DNA from: Allotamlana fucoidanivorans
GTDB lineage: Bacteria; Bacteroidota; Bacteroidia; Flavobacteriales; Flavobacteriaceae
NCBI RefSeq assembly: GCF_006265225.1
Contig: NZ_VDCS01000002.1
Location: 62,001-126,000, forward strand
Direction of reading: 5' to 3'
DNA: 64,000 nt
The notes below the pieces were generated by a model. The model made no database searches. It saw only the letters and a list, made by a program, of their open reading frames with translations, and was not told where the DNA came from. Made by a program: the position numbers and the translations under genes. Shown here one piece after another: positions 35,291-45,190 of the stretch; the first letter of the stretch is position 1, and the number at the start of each line of letters is the position of its first letter.

Positions 35291-36163
35291 TTAGCCTAAT
35301 ACTTCTGCTACTTTTTTACCAATTTCAGCAGGAGAATCTACTACATGAATACCACAAGCGGTCATAATCTTCTTTTTAGCTTGAGCTGTATCATCACTTC
35401 CTCCAACAATGGCACCAGCATGCCCCATAGTTCTACCAGCAGGCGCAGTTTCACCAGCTATGAACCCAACAATTGGTTTTTTACTTCCACTTTCTTTATA
35501 CCAGTTTGCAGCATCAGCTTCTAATTGACCTCCAATCTCTCCTATCATAACCACAGCCTCAGTATCTGGATCGTTAATCAATAATTCAACCGCTTCTTTA
35601 GTGGTTGTTCCAATAATAGGATCACCTCCAATTCCTATCGCTGTAGTAATTCCCAAACCTTGTTTTACAACTTGATCTGCTGCTTCGTAAGTTAATGTTC
35701 CAGATTTAGATACAATACCAACCTTTCCTTGTTTAAACACAAAACCTGGCATGATACCAACTTTTGCCTCTCCTGGCGTAATAACCCCAGGGCAGTTAGG
35801 ACCTATTAGTCTACAATCTTTATTTTTAATATAGTTTGAAGCCGTAATCATATCGGCAACAGGAATACCTTCAGTAATAGTGATAATCACTTTTATGCCT
35901 GCATCAGCGGCTTCCATAATAGCATCAGCGGCAAATGCTGGTGGAACAAAAATAATGGTGGTGTTTGCTCCTACTTGTTCTACGGCTTCTAGAACAGTAT
36001 TAAAAACAGGTTTATCTAGGTGGGTTTGTCCACCTTTTCCGGGTGTTACACCTCCAACTACGTTAGTACCATATTCAATCATTTGACTTGCGTGAAACGT
36101 ACCTTCGCTACCTGTAAATCCTTGAACTATTATTTTTGAATCTTTATTTACTAAAACACTCAT
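35291..36163 (-). CDS. sucD: SucD, succinyl-CoA synthetase alpha subunit
   Basis: A 290-residue protein. The CoA-binding Rossmann part begins [20 protein letters not shown], and the phosphorylated His lies in [30 protein letters not shown] is the usual signature. It catalyses the substrate-level phosphorylation step of the TCA cycle together with SucC, whose gene is not in the window; separation of sucC and sucD is common in Bacteroidota. It sits just downstream of the lipid A operon. Confidence 0.95.
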   Translation of the reverse strand: MSVLVNKDSKIIVQGFTGSEGTFHASQMIEYGTNVVGGVTPGKGGQTHLDKPVFNTVLEAVEQVGANTTIIFVPPAFAADAIMEAADAGIKVIITITEGIPVADMITASNYIKNKDCRLIGPNCPGVITPGEAKVGIMPGFVFKQGKVGIVSKSGTLTYEAADQVVKQGLGITTAIGIGGDPIIGTTTKEAVELLINDPDTEAVVMIGEIGGQLEADAANWYKESGSKKPIVGFIAGETAPAGRTMGHAGAIVGGSDDTAQAKKKIMTACGIHVVDSPAEIGKKVAEVLG

Positions 36164-36234
36164 AAGTGATTATTTATCGTTAATTAATTATTGAAAACAA
36201 ATGTAAATTTTTGATTTTACTTTTTGTATAGAAT

Positions 36235-37176
36235 TTATTCTTTTTTTGATTTTAGAAGTTCTAAAACTTTTGGAATTTGCCTAATACTGGCTAACTCCTT
36301 TAGTTTTACTCTAACTTCTTCGGCAGGGCAACCAAAATATGTTTTCCCTCCTTCTAAAGATTTGCTAATACCAGATTGTGCTTGAACCACCGCTTTCTTT
36401 CCAATGGTAACACCACTTGTACAACCTACCTGCCCCCAAATGATTACTTCATCCTCAATGACAACACAACCAGCAATACCAACTTGCGAAGCAATTAAGC
36501 ATTTTTTTCCAACAACGGTATCATGACCTATTTGGATTTGATTGTCTAATTTTGATCCTTTTCCAATGGTTGTATCACCAGTTACACCTCTATCAATAGT
36601 ACAAGCCGCACCAATATCAACATGATCTTCAATAACAACGCGCCCACCAGATTTAAGTTGATCAAATCCTTCTGGTCTGTTTTTGTAATAAAAAGCACTT
36701 CCACCTAATACAGTACCTGCATGAATCGTGACGTGGTCACCTATAACAGCATCATCATAAATACTAACATTAGAGTGAATAACACAATGATTCCCTATAA
36801 CCACATTGTTTCCAATAAAGCAATTAGGTTGAATGACTGTATTCAATCCAATCTTTGCTGATGCTGATATAGCCCTTTCACTGGCTTGAAATGGTTTAAA
36901 ATGACTTGTTAGTTTATTAAAATCTCTAAACGGATCATCACTAACTAAAAGAGCTTTTCCTTCTGGACAAGACACTTCTTTATTTATTAACACTATCGTT
37001 GCCGCAGATTCAAGTGCTTTATTATAATATTTGGGATGATCAACAAAAACAATATCACCTGGTTCTACCACATGAATTTCGTTCATGCCTAAAACAGGAA
37101 AATCTTCGGAACCCACAAATTGGCAACCAATAAGCTCGGCAATTTGCGCTAATGTATATGGTTTAGGGAACTTCAA
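36235..37176 (-). CDS. LpxD-like acyltransferase, second copy
   Basis: A 313-residue left-handed beta-helix acyltransferase. The N-terminal LpxD uridine-binding-like domain (about 1-95) is followed by hexapeptide repeats. The catalytic His region [16 protein letters not shown] aligns with [16 protein letters not shown] of the canonical LpxD encoded at 39937. The repeats carry two insertions absent from LpxD1 ([12 protein letters not shown]). It may N-acylate a different UDP-sugar or replace LpxD under some conditions; this is inference. It lies 4 bp after efp, in the lipid A operon. Confidence 0.85.
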   Translation of the reverse strand: MKFPKPYTLAQIAELIGCQFVGSEDFPVLGMNEIHVVEPGDIVFVDHPKYYNKALESAATIVLINKEVSCPEGKALLVSDDPFRDFNKLTSHFKPFQASERAISASAKIGLNTVIQPNCFIGNNVVIGNHCVIHSNVSIYDDAVIGDHVTIHAGTVLGGSAFYYKNRPEGFDQLKSGGRVVIEDHVDIGAACTIDRGVTGDTTIGKGSKLDNQIQIGHDTVVGKKCLIASQVGIAGCVVIEDEVIIWGQVGCTSGVTIGKKAVVQAQSGISKSLEGGKTYFGCPAEEVRVKLKELASIRQIPKVLELLKSKKE

Positions 37177-37180
37177 AAAA

Positions 37181-37747
37181 CTATTCTTTAATGCGCTCTT
37201 TATAAGTGCCTTTAGCAGTTTCTACCTTAATTTTATCACCTTCGTTGATAAATAATGGTACGTTTACCTCTGCGCCTGTTTCAACCGTGGCAGGTTTCGT
37301 AGCATTAGTAGCAGTATTTCCTTTTACGCCAGGTTCTGTATGAGTCACTTCTAAAATAACACTAGCTGGTAAATCTACAGAAAGTGGCATATTATCTTCT
37401 GCGTTAATAAGCACAGTAACCACCTCGCCTTCTTTCATTAATCCTGGATTATCTAGTGCTGCTTCGGTTAATTGAATCTGTGTATAATCTTCAGTATTCA
37501 TAAAATGATAGTACTCACCATCATTATATAAAAATTGAAATTTGTGTGTTTCAACACGTACGTCCTCTAATTTATGACCCGCAGAAAAGGTATTATCAAT
37601 AACCTTCCCGTTTGTTACACTTTTTAATTTTGTTCTTACAAAAGCAGGACCTTTACCTGGTTTTACGTGTAAAAACTCTATAATTTTATAAATATCGTGA
37701 TTATACCGAATACATAATCCGTTTCTAATATCTGATGTTGTTGCCAT
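37181..37747 (-). CDS. efp: Elongation factor P
   Basis: A 188-residue EF-P that relieves ribosome stalling at polyproline. Domain I has the modification loop [15 protein letters not shown], with Lys at the tip; domains II and III follow (for example [21 protein letters not shown]). The C-terminal residues [15 protein letters not shown] are usual. It is embedded between lpxA (4 bp) and the second lpxD-like gene (4 bp), coupling it to outer-membrane synthesis. Confidence 0.95.
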   Translation of the reverse strand: MATTSDIRNGLCIRYNHDIYKIIEFLHVKPGKGPAFVRTKLKSVTNGKVIDNTFSAGHKLEDVRVETHKFQFLYNDGEYYHFMNTEDYTQIQLTEAALDNPGLMKEGEVVTVLINAEDNMPLSVDLPASVILEVTHTEPGVKGNTATNATKPATVETGAEVNVPLFINEGDKIKVETAKGTYKERIKE

Positions 37748-37751
37748 TTAT

Positions 37752-38537
37752 CTAATTTGATTTAAAATATCCTTTCATAATACCACGATGTGAGTTTCTT
37801 ATAAATTGAAGAATTTCATCGCGCTCTGGAGTAGCCTCCATTTCTGCTTCTATAATTTCAGCAGCTTGAGTATTGTTATAATTCTTTTGGTATAAAATTC
37901 TAAAAATATCTTGTATTTCTCTTATTTTTTCGGTGGTAAAACCGCGTCGTCTTAGGCCTACCGAATTAATTCCTACATAAGAAAGTGGTTCCCGTGCTGC
38001 TTTTACGTATGGCGGTACATCTTTTCTCACTAAAGATCCTCCAGTTACAAAAGCATGATTTCCTACCGAAACAAATTGATGTACCGCAGTCATACCCGCT
38101 AAAACCACATAATCACCAATGGTAATATGTCCTGCGAGTGTACTATTATTCGAGAAAATACAATTATTACCAACCACACAATCATGAGCAATATGACAAT
38201 AGGCCATAATTAAGCAATTGTCTCCAACCACCGTTTTCATTCTGTCGGCCGTTCCTCTATTGATAGTAACACATTCTCGTATGGTAACATTATTACCTAT
38301 TTCAACTGTAGTTTCCTCATCATTATATTTTAGATCTTGAGGCACGGCTGAAATCACGGAACCAGGAAAAATATTACAGTTTTTTCCTATTCTAGCCCCT
38401 TCCATAATAGTTACATTACTACCTATCCAACTTCCTTCTCCTATTTTTACATTATTGTGAATAGTAGCAAAGGGCTCTATCACCACATTTTTTGCAATTT
38501 TTGCACCAGGGTGCACATACGCTAAAGGTTGATTCAT
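37752..38537 (-). CDS. lpxA: LpxA, UDP-N-acetylglucosamine acyltransferase
   Basis: A 261-residue left-handed beta-helix enzyme, the first step of lipid A synthesis. The catalytic His is in IMAYCHIAHDCVVGNN. HQFVSVGNHAFVTGGSLVRKDVPPYVKAAREPLSYVGIN marks the end of the helix, before the alpha-helical C-terminal domain. Full length. It starts 2 bp after lpxC/fabZ. Confidence 0.96.
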   Translation of the reverse strand: MNQPLAYVHPGAKIAKNVVIEPFATIHNNVKIGEGSWIGSNVTIMEGARIGKNCNIFPGSVISAVPQDLKYNDEETTVEIGNNVTIRECVTINRGTADRMKTVVGDNCLIMAYCHIAHDCVVGNNCIFSNNSTLAGHITIGDYVVLAGMTAVHQFVSVGNHAFVTGGSLVRKDVPPYVKAAREPLSYVGINSVGLRRRGFTTEKIREIQDIFRILYQKNYNNTQAAEIIEAEMEATPERDEILQFIRNSHRGIMKGYFKSN

Positions 38538-38539
38538 AA

Positions 38540-39946
38540 TTATTTTACTTTAGATATTTGTGCCATTAATTCTGCTTCGGCACATAATTTTCCGTTAGCA
38601 TAAGCGTAACCTTGCATATGACAAATTCCGCGTCTGATTGGAGTGATTAAAGAACATTTAAAAATTAGTGTATCCCCAGGAACTACTTTTTGCTTAAACT
38701 TAACATTATCCATTTTCATAAAAAAGGTTAAGTAATTTTCTGGATCAGGAACCGTATTTAAAACCAAAATACCTCCTGTTTGAGCCATAGCCTCACAGAT
38801 TAAAACACCAGGCATTACTGGAGCTCCAGGGAAATGCCCTTTGAAAAATTCCTCATTCATGGTGACATTTTTCATTCCTACTACGTAGGTGTCAGTAAGT
38901 TCAAAAACTTTATCCAACAGTAAAAAAGGTTGTCTGTGCGGTAACATAGCCATGATTTGATTCACATCCATAAGTGGCGGTTGATTCAAATCTATGTTTG
39001 GAACATTATTTCTTCTTTCGTTTTTAATAATTTTTGAAAGCTTTTTTGCAAATTGTGTATTTACAAAATGTCCTGGTTTATTGGCAATTACTTTACCGCG
39101 TATTCTGGTTCCAATTAAAGCTAAATCGCCTAAAACATCTAATAACTTGTGTCTTGCTGCTTCATTAGGATAATGTAAAGTAAGGTTATCTAAAATACCA
39201 TTAGGCTTTACGGCAATAGTATCTTTTTTAAAGGCTACTTTAAGCTTTTCTATGGTTTCGGGGGAAATGGCTTTATCAACATAAACAATAGCATTATTGA
39301 GATCACCTCCTTTGATTAACCCATGTTCTAAAAGCATTTCTAATTCATGTAAAAAACTAAATGTACGAGATGCCGAAATATCTGATTTGAAATCTGAAAT
39401 TTGATTAAGGGTGGCATTCTGGGTTCCCAAAACTTTGGTGCCAAAATCTACCATCGTAGTAACCTGATATTCCTTTGCAGGCATCACTAAAATTTCACTT
39501 CCAGACTCTTCATCTACATATGAAATCACATCGGTCACTTCATACTCTTCTCTGCAAGCGTCTAACTCAACTACACCCGCTTTTTCAATAGCTTCAACAA
39601 AAAACTTTGAAGACCCATCCATAATTGGGGGTTCAGACGCATTAAGCTCTACAATCACATTGTCAACATCTAGTCCTACCAGCGCTGCTAATACATGCTC
39701 AGAAGTTTGAATGGCAACGCCGTTTTTTTCAAGGCAGGTACCACGTTGTGTATTGGTAACATAATTAGCATCTGCTTCAATTACAGGCATACCTTCTAAA
39801 TCAACACGTTTAAAAGATAAACCTGAATTAGCCTCAGCAGGCTTAAACGTTAAGGTGACATCTTTTCCTGTGTGTAGCCCCACACCTTGTAAAGAAACTT
39901 CGTTCTTTATAGTCTTTTGTTTGATATTAGTATTTACTATTCCCAT
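38540..39946 (-). CDS. lpxC/fabZ: LpxC/FabZ fusion: deacetylase and 3-hydroxyacyl-ACP dehydratase
   Basis: A 468-residue fusion typical of Bacteroidota. The N-terminal LpxC part (about 1-305) deacetylates UDP-3-O-acyl-GlcNAc and keeps its zinc ligands: His in [12 protein letters not shown], and His and Asp in [13 protein letters not shown]. The C-terminal FabZ hotdog (about 325-468) has [13 protein letters not shown] with the catalytic His and [18 protein letters not shown] with the Glu. One protein thus balances lipid A and fatty acid synthesis. Its start overlaps lpxD by 10 bp. Confidence 0.97.
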   Translation of the reverse strand: MGIVNTNIKQKTIKNEVSLQGVGLHTGKDVTLTFKPAEANSGLSFKRVDLEGMPVIEADANYVTNTQRGTCLEKNGVAIQTSEHVLAALVGLDVDNVIVELNASEPPIMDGSSKFFVEAIEKAGVVELDACREEYEVTDVISYVDEESGSEILVMPAKEYQVTTMVDFGTKVLGTQNATLNQISDFKSDISASRTFSFLHELEMLLEHGLIKGGDLNNAIVYVDKAISPETIEKLKVAFKKDTIAVKPNGILDNLTLHYPNEAARHKLLDVLGDLALIGTRIRGKVIANKPGHFVNTQFAKKLSKIIKNERRNNVPNIDLNQPPLMDVNQIMAMLPHRQPFLLLDKVFELTDTYVVGMKNVTMNEEFFKGHFPGAPVMPGVLICEAMAQTGGILVLNTVPDPENYLTFFMKMDNVKFKQKVVPGDTLIFKCSLITPIRRGICHMQGYAYANGKLCAEAELMAQISKVK

Positions 39947-40995
39947 TTATTTTTTTCTAAATCATTTAAATTTTTAACAATGGAAGGCAAGTTTTTAAAA
40001 TGAACGTATGCCTTATTATAATCATGTAGTTTTATAGCGGGAGATCCTTGAAGTATTTCATTATCTCTTACATTTCTCGCTATTCCTGACTGCGCTTGAA
40101 TTTTTACATTATCACCTATTGTAATGTGGCCCGCAATACCAACTTGTCCCCCTATTTGGCAATGCTTACCTATTTTTGTAGAACCGGCAATACCCGTTTG
40201 TGCCGCAATCACTGTATTTTCACCTATTTCAACATTATGAGCTATTTGAATTTGATTATCAAGTTTAACTCCTTGCTTTATAACAGTTGATCCTAAAGTT
40301 GCTCTATCAATAGTAGTAGCTGCTCCTATATCAACAAAATCTTCAATAACTACATTTCCTGTTTGGGGTATTTTACTATACCCACCGTCATCATTGGGAG
40401 CAAAACCAAAGCCATCAGCTCCAATAATAGCTCCTGAATTAATAACACAGTTTTTACCTATTGAGGTTTCAGAGTAAACTTTTGCCCCAGAAAACACAAT
40501 AGTATTATCTCCTATGGTAACATTATCACCAATGTATACATTAGGAAATATTTTCACATTTGAACCTATTACCACATGACTTGAAATATAACTGAAGGCA
40601 CCTATATAAACATCATCTCCATATTGGGCCGAGTCACTTATAAATGAAGGCGCTTCAACCCCAACTTTGTTCAGTTTTACAGAATTATAATACTCAAGGA
40701 TTTTAGAAAATGCTAAATAAGCATCATCTACTTTAATCAACGTTGTAGTAAGATTCACTTCAGGCTTAAAAGTTTTATTTACTATGGTAATAGATGCCTG
40801 AGTAGAATAAATATGTGGTGTATACTTAGGATTTGCTAAAAAAGTTAAAGAGCCTTCTTGTCCTTCTTCAATTTTAGAAAGCTTAGATACTTCAATATCA
40901 GGATTTCCAACAACATCACCATCTAATATTCCTGCTATTTGTTGTGCTGTAAATTTCACCGAAAATTTTAAATGTTTTTTGTTTGATTGAGGCAA
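39937..40995 (-). CDS. lpxD: LpxD, UDP-3-O-acylglucosamine N-acyltransferase
   Basis: A 352-residue enzyme for the third lipid A step. The N-terminal domain opens [19 protein letters not shown]; hexapeptide repeats follow. The catalytic His is in [15 protein letters not shown], and [20 protein letters not shown] is diagnostic. A C-terminal helix (about 325-350) is present. A second, divergent copy is encoded at 36235 in the same operon. It lies 16 bp after the HD hydrolase gene. Confidence 0.95.
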   Translation of the reverse strand: MPQSNKKHLKFSVKFTAQQIAGILDGDVVGNPDIEVSKLSKIEEGQEGSLTFLANPKYTPHIYSTQASITIVNKTFKPEVNLTTTLIKVDDAYLAFSKILEYYNSVKLNKVGVEAPSFISDSAQYGDDVYIGAFSYISSHVVIGSNVKIFPNVYIGDNVTIGDNTIVFSGAKVYSETSIGKNCVINSGAIIGADGFGFAPNDDGGYSKIPQTGNVVIEDFVDIGAATTIDRATLGSTVIKQGVKLDNQIQIAHNVEIGENTVIAAQTGIAGSTKIGKHCQIGGQVGIAGHITIGDNVKIQAQSGIARNVRDNEILQGSPAIKLHDYNKAYVHFKNLPSIVKNLNDLEKNKWE

Positions 40996-41011
40996 AAATA
41001 TGAAAAATGTA

Positions 41012-42232
41012 CTAAAGTTTATCCTTGGGATAACATATATAATATTTAGTAACTGGTTTTGATAACGCTTTCAAATTTAATTGATCAGAAGCTTTTACAA
41101 TATCTTGTATTTTTCCTGATTTATGTAAGATATTGATACGTTTATTACTCAATTGATAGGCCTGATTTTCAATACTACCTGAAAACACAAAATATTCGGC
41201 CTCATTTTCAGAGATATTATAAAGTGCAACCAGCTCTTTTCTAAACTTATCAATGCTCTTCGTTTTTATAGGTTTATTTTTTAGCTTTATACGAAGTAAG
41301 TTTCTGTTAATAATCATATCACTTAACTTACTTAATACAAAATCATCATGATTTTGCCACGCTTTCATAGCTGAAATAATATCGAAATCATCTAATTGAG
41401 AAAATACATGAAGTGTTTTGGTGTTAAAATTGTCTATGGATATTTTATTATTCAAGAAATACTCTAAGGCAGCACTTGCGGTAATTTTAGTCCCAGAATC
41501 ATGTAGTTCTTTGGCACGTTTAAGCACTCTAATAAGAAGTTGTTCTGCAGCCAATCCTGTTTTATGCAAATAAACCTGCCAATACATGAGACGTCTAGCA
41601 ATGATAAACTTTTCAACACTGTATATGCCTTTTTCTTCTACTACCAGATTATCATCAACTACATTAAGCATGGTAATTAAGCGCTCACTATTTATATTGC
41701 CTTCTGCAACGCCTGTATAAAAACTATCGCGCTTCAAATAATCGGCCCTATCCATATCTAATTGACCACTTATCAACTGACACATGAATTTTCTGGGGTA
41801 CTGCCCCTTAAAAATGTCAATGGCAAGCGTTAAACTTCCGTTAAATTCTTCGTTTAAATGCTCCATAAAAAGTAACGAAATTTCTTCATGAGACACATTA
41901 TTTACAATGCTATGCTCCATAGCATGCGAAAATGGCCCATGCCCAATATCGTGAAGTAAAATAGCTGCGTAAAGTCCAATCTCTTCTTCTTCTGAAATGC
42001 TAACACCTTTAAAACGAAGTACATTCACAGCTTGTTGCATTAAGTACACACAACCTATGGCATGATGAAATCTGGTATGGTGGGCACCAGGATACACCAA
42101 ATAGGACATACCCATTTGCGTAATACGACGAAGTCTTTGAAAATATTTGTGCTGAATTAAATCAAAAATTAACGAATTTGGAATGGTAATAAATCCGTAA
42201 ATTGGATCGTTTAATATTTTAAGTTTGTTCAA
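41012..42232 (-). CDS. HD-domain phosphohydrolase (dGTPase-like)
   Basis: A 406-residue HD protein. The metal-binding residues are seen as THARFHH-type [10 protein letters not shown], then [17 protein letters not shown] and the distal Asp in [13 protein letters not shown]. This layout is close to deoxyguanosinetriphosphate triphosphohydrolases and SAMHD1-like enzymes, so it may cleave dNTPs, but members of this subgroup are mostly uncharacterised. It is the first gene of the lipid A group, divergent from porX. Confidence 0.88.
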   Translation of the reverse strand: MNKLKILNDPIYGFITIPNSLIFDLIQHKYFQRLRRITQMGMSYLVYPGAHHTRFHHAIGCVYLMQQAVNVLRFKGVSISEEEEIGLYAAILLHDIGHGPFSHAMEHSIVNNVSHEEISLLFMEHLNEEFNGSLTLAIDIFKGQYPRKFMCQLISGQLDMDRADYLKRDSFYTGVAEGNINSERLITMLNVVDDNLVVEEKGIYSVEKFIIARRLMYWQVYLHKTGLAAEQLLIRVLKRAKELHDSGTKITASAALEYFLNNKISIDNFNTKTLHVFSQLDDFDIISAMKAWQNHDDFVLSKLSDMIINRNLLRIKLKNKPIKTKSIDKFRKELVALYNISENEAEYFVFSGSIENQAYQLSNKRINILHKSGKIQDIVKASDQLNLKALSKPVTKYYICYPKDKL

Positions 42233-42329
42233 ACTTTTAATGTTTTACAATAAATTTTTACAAATATAATGATATGTAGTTAGCGTTTTAAGAAAAGGCC
42301 TCATAAACAATACCTTTCTTAATGCTAAA

Positions 42330-42337
42330 TACCTTTG
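42330..42337 (+). promoter_or_regulatory. -7 box TACCTTTG for porX
   Basis: An exact TAnnTTTG match 12 bp before the ATG at 42350. It overlaps a possible upstream TTG start at 42335, which is why I start porX at 42350. Confidence 0.6.
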
Positions 42338-42349
42338 AAGATAATTACA

Positions 42350-43903
42350 ATGAATAAAATGAGAATACTTTGGGTTGATGATGAAATTGATTTATTAAAA
42401 CCGCATATTTTATTTTTAGAGAAGAAAAATTATAGTGTAGCCACTTGCAAAAGTGGATCGGAAGCCATTGACCGTCTTGAAAATGAGAATTTCGACATTG
42501 TATTTTTAGACGAGAATATGCCTGGACTAGCGGGCTTAGAAACACTAAATGAGATTAAGGAAAAGCAAGATAATCTTCCTGTGGTTATGATTACCAAAAG
42601 CGAAGAGGAATATATTATGGAGGAGGCTATTGGCAATAAAATTGCCGATTATTTAATTAAGCCTGTAAATCCTAATCAAATTCTTTTAAGTTTAAAAAAG
42701 AATTTAGACCATTCAAGACTCATTTCAGAAAAGACTACCTCAAATTACCAGCAAGAATTTAGAAAAATAGCTATGGATTTGTCCATGGTTAACACCTATG
42801 AAGAATGGGTGAATTTGTATTTAAAATTAATTTATTGGGAAATTCAACTAGAAGATATTGAAGATGCTGGTATGTTTGAAATTTTAGAATCGCAAAAAAA
42901 TGAAGCCAATATTCAGTTTGGAAAATTCATTGATAAAAATTATGCAGAATGGTTTAAACCGCATACAGAAGCTCCTGTTATGTCTCATACGCTTTTTAAA
43001 GAAAAAATAGTTCCTGAAATAAGCAAAGAACAACCTACATTACTCGTTGTAATTGACAATTTACGCTATGATCAATGGAAGGTTTTAGAGCCTGTTATAA
43101 ATAATTACTACAAAAAAGACAAAGAAGATTCCTATTACAGCATTTTACCTAGTGCAACACAATATGCCAGAAATGCTATTTTTTCAGGGTTGATGCCAAG
43201 CGATATGGAGCATTTGTTTCCTGAATATTGGAAAAATGATACCGATGATGGTGGTAAAAACCTATTTGAAGCTGAATTTTTAGACACACAAATGAAGCGT
43301 TTAGGACTTACCAATTTTAAATTCGAGTATCATAAAATCACCAATTTCAAAACAGGTAGAAAATTAACAGATAATTTTAAGTCGTTAAAAAACAACGATC
43401 TAACTGTTGTTGTCTATAATTTTGTAGACATGTTGTCGCATTCTAAAACAGAGATGGAGGTGGTAAAAGAACTGGCATCAAATGATAAAGCGTACCGATC
43501 GTTAACATTAAGCTGGTTTAAGAACTCCCCGCTTTTAGAAATGATTCAACAAGCACAACAACTTGGCTTTAAGTTAATTTTAACCACAGATCACGGTACT
43601 ATTAATGTAAAGAGCCCTTCAAAAGTAATTGGAGATAAAGATACCAGCTTAAACCTGAGGTATAAAACGGGGCGCAGCTTAACGTATGACTCAAAAGATG
43701 TTTTGGTGGCAAAGAACCCTAAAGACTTGCATTTGCCCTCTATTAATATGAGTAGTTCGTATATATTTGCAAAGAGTGATTTATTTTTTGCCTACCCCAA
43801 TAACTACAATCATTATGTGAGTTATTACAGAAACACCTATCAACATGGGGGTGTTTCTTTAGAAGAAATGATTATTCCATTTGCAGTGCTTCAGCCTAAA
43901 TAA
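42350..43903 (+). CDS. porX: PorX, T9SS-associated response regulator with PglZ domain
   Basis: A 517-residue protein. The N-terminal receiver domain (about 1-122) has acidic residues in WVDDE, the phosphorylated Asp54 in FLDENMPG, the Thr/Ser in ITKSEEE and Lys in LIKPVNP. A helical linker leads to an alkaline-phosphatase-like PglZ domain (about 205-517) with metal residues in VVIDNLRYDQW, TTDHGTINV and YQHGGVSLEEM. PorX with sensor PorY controls type IX secretion genes in Bacteroidota, and structural work on homologues shows a zinc-containing phosphodiesterase-like domain acting on oligonucleotides. PorY is not in the window. tsaE follows. Confidence 0.94.
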   Translation: MNKMRILWVDDEIDLLKPHILFLEKKNYSVATCKSGSEAIDRLENENFDIVFLDENMPGLAGLETLNEIKEKQDNLPVVMITKSEEEYIMEEAIGNKIADYLIKPVNPNQILLSLKKNLDHSRLISEKTTSNYQQEFRKIAMDLSMVNTYEEWVNLYLKLIYWEIQLEDIEDAGMFEILESQKNEANIQFGKFIDKNYAEWFKPHTEAPVMSHTLFKEKIVPEISKEQPTLLVVIDNLRYDQWKVLEPVINNYYKKDKEDSYYSILPSATQYARNAIFSGLMPSDMEHLFPEYWKNDTDDGGKNLFEAEFLDTQMKRLGLTNFKFEYHKITNFKTGRKLTDNFKSLKNNDLTVVVYNFVDMLSHSKTEMEVVKELASNDKAYRSLTLSWFKNSPLLEMIQQAQQLGFKLILTTDHGTINVKSPSKVIGDKDTSLNLRYKTGRSLTYDSKDVLVAKNPKDLHLPSINMSSSYIFAKSDLFFAYPNNYNHYVSYYRNTYQHGGVSLEEMIIPFAVLQPK

Positions 43904-43996
43904 TTCTATAAAAAGCTATTTTTATCGATGAAATACATCTTTTGTTAGGAAATTAAAAATTAAATACTTAACATTGCATAATAAATAGGAGTAATA

Positions 43997-44410
43997 TTGG
44001 AAATTCGTTATAATTTAAATGACATTCAGAATGTTGCGAATCAAATCATAAAAAATGCTAAACATAACGTGTTACTTTTTTATGGTGAGATGGGAGTTGG
44101 TAAAACAACGCTGATACGTGAGATTGTAAAAGCTTTAGGATCTAATGACGATGTGAGTAGTCCAACGTTTTCCATTGTTAATGAATATCAAATTGATGAT
44201 GGTGTTTTATATCATTTTGATTTGTATCGTGTAAAAGATTTAGATGAGGCCTACAATTTTGGCATAGAAGATTATCTTAATTCTGATGCATGGATATTGA
44301 TAGAATGGCCAGAGTTAATTGAACCTATTTTAGACAAAAATATAGAACATATTGAAATAAAATTATTAGATAACAAAACAAGAAAATTAGTAGTTAAACA
44401 AAGGGTTTAG
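43997..44410 (+). CDS. tsaE: TsaE, ATPase for tRNA t6A synthesis
   Basis: A 137-residue P-loop protein. The Walker A motif is GEMGVGKTTLIREIV (about 28-42), then SSPTFSIVNEY and HFDLYRVKDLDEAYNFGIEDYL, all typical of TsaE, which acts with TsaB and TsaD to make threonylcarbamoyl-adenosine at tRNA position 37. The start is a TTG at 43997; an AGGAG six bases before it is one of the few clear Shine-Dalgarno sites in the window and supports this codon. Confidence 0.93.
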   Translation: MEIRYNLNDIQNVANQIIKNAKHNVLLFYGEMGVGKTTLIREIVKALGSNDDVSSPTFSIVNEYQIDDGVLYHFDLYRVKDLDEAYNFGIEDYLNSDAWILIEWPELIEPILDKNIEHIEIKLLDNKTRKLVVKQRV

Positions 44411-44528
44411 ATAAAATGATAGCCATTTTTACATTAGTTTACGGGAAACCCACACGGTGTAAAATTAAAAACATTTGATTTTAACATTTTTTTAACATTT
44501 AACAAAAAACAGCCACATACACTTTAGT

Positions 44529-44536
44529 TACATTTG
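44529..44536 (+). promoter_or_regulatory. -7 box TACATTTG for the 44566/44651 gene pair
   Basis: An exact TAnnTTTG match 29 bp before the ATG at 44566. The resulting transcript would carry the small secreted ORF first, then the overlapping membrane protein ORF. Confidence 0.5.
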
Positions 44537-44565
44537 GGTAATTAATTAATTAAATCCCTTAAAAA

Positions 44566-44709
44566 ATGAAAACTAAAAAGTATGTAATTGCAATAGCAAT
44601 TTTCGGAGGAATGTTGTTTACAGCTTACGCAGCTAACGCAATAAACCAAAATGGAGACCAAACAGCAAAAATCGAAAGAAAGCCTTTTAAAATCCCATCA
44701 GGGAATTAA
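44566..44709 (+). CDS. Small exported peptide (47 aa)
   Basis: A 47-codon frame that starts with a signal-peptide-like MKTKKYVIAIAIFGGMLFTA and continues AYAANAINQNGDQTAKIERK to a TAA. It is the first ATG after a good promoter box, which argues that it is translated. Its last 59 bp overlap the next gene in another frame. Short flavobacterial peptides of this type exist next to membrane proteins, but I do not recognise a named family. Confidence 0.55.
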   Translation: MKTKKYVIAIAIFGGMLFTAYAANAINQNGDQTAKIERKPFKIPSGN

Positions 44710-45190
44710 AAAAGGATTAGTTAGTGGTACAATAATAGCTACAATTTTAGCTGTTACGCCATATTTGTTTACAATTTACGAAAGTGTTCCTGCCACTAAG
44801 GTATGGAACACTTTTTTGTTTACTTATGATAGTAAGAATTGGGAGGATGCAAATTTGGTTATGTGGATATTTTCAAGTAAAGCAATACCGCTTCTTCTTT
44901 TATTGATTTGGTTTTTCACTAATCGACACTGGTGGTTTCATGCTTTGTTAGTTCCTATAATAATGTATGTCTATCAAATTTTTAGGTTATTTAGTGATGA
45001 TCAAAATTATGATGAATTCCAATTGATTTATATGCTACCTGTTATGGCAATCATTATTCCTTCAATCTATTTAATTAGGGCAAGAATGTTTAATCGGATT
45101 AATGAAGCCAACAAATCGTTAGAAGAGCTTGAAGAGGAGCTCAAACTATCCCCTAAAAATTTCTGGGGCAAATTAAAAGATTATTTTTAA
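44651..45190 (+). CDS. Membrane protein of unknown function
   Basis: A 179-residue membrane protein. About four hydrophobic helices are visible: 23-43 (LVSGTIIATILAVTPYLFTI), about 75-88, 94-115 and 127-147. The cytoplasmic C-terminus is a charged coiled coil (INEANKSLEELEEELKLS). No family is recognised with confidence. The first 20 codons overlap the 47-aa exported peptide gene in a different frame. It meets the outer-membrane barrel gene tail to tail with a 4-bp overlap. Confidence 0.7.
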   Translation: METKQQKSKESLLKSHQGIKKGLVSGTIIATILAVTPYLFTIYESVPATKVWNTFLFTYDSKNWEDANLVMWIFSSKAIPLLLLLIWFFTNRHWWFHALLVPIIMYVYQIFRLFSDDQNYDEFQLIYMLPVMAIIIPSIYLIRARMFNRINEANKSLEELEEELKLSPKNFWGKLKDYF

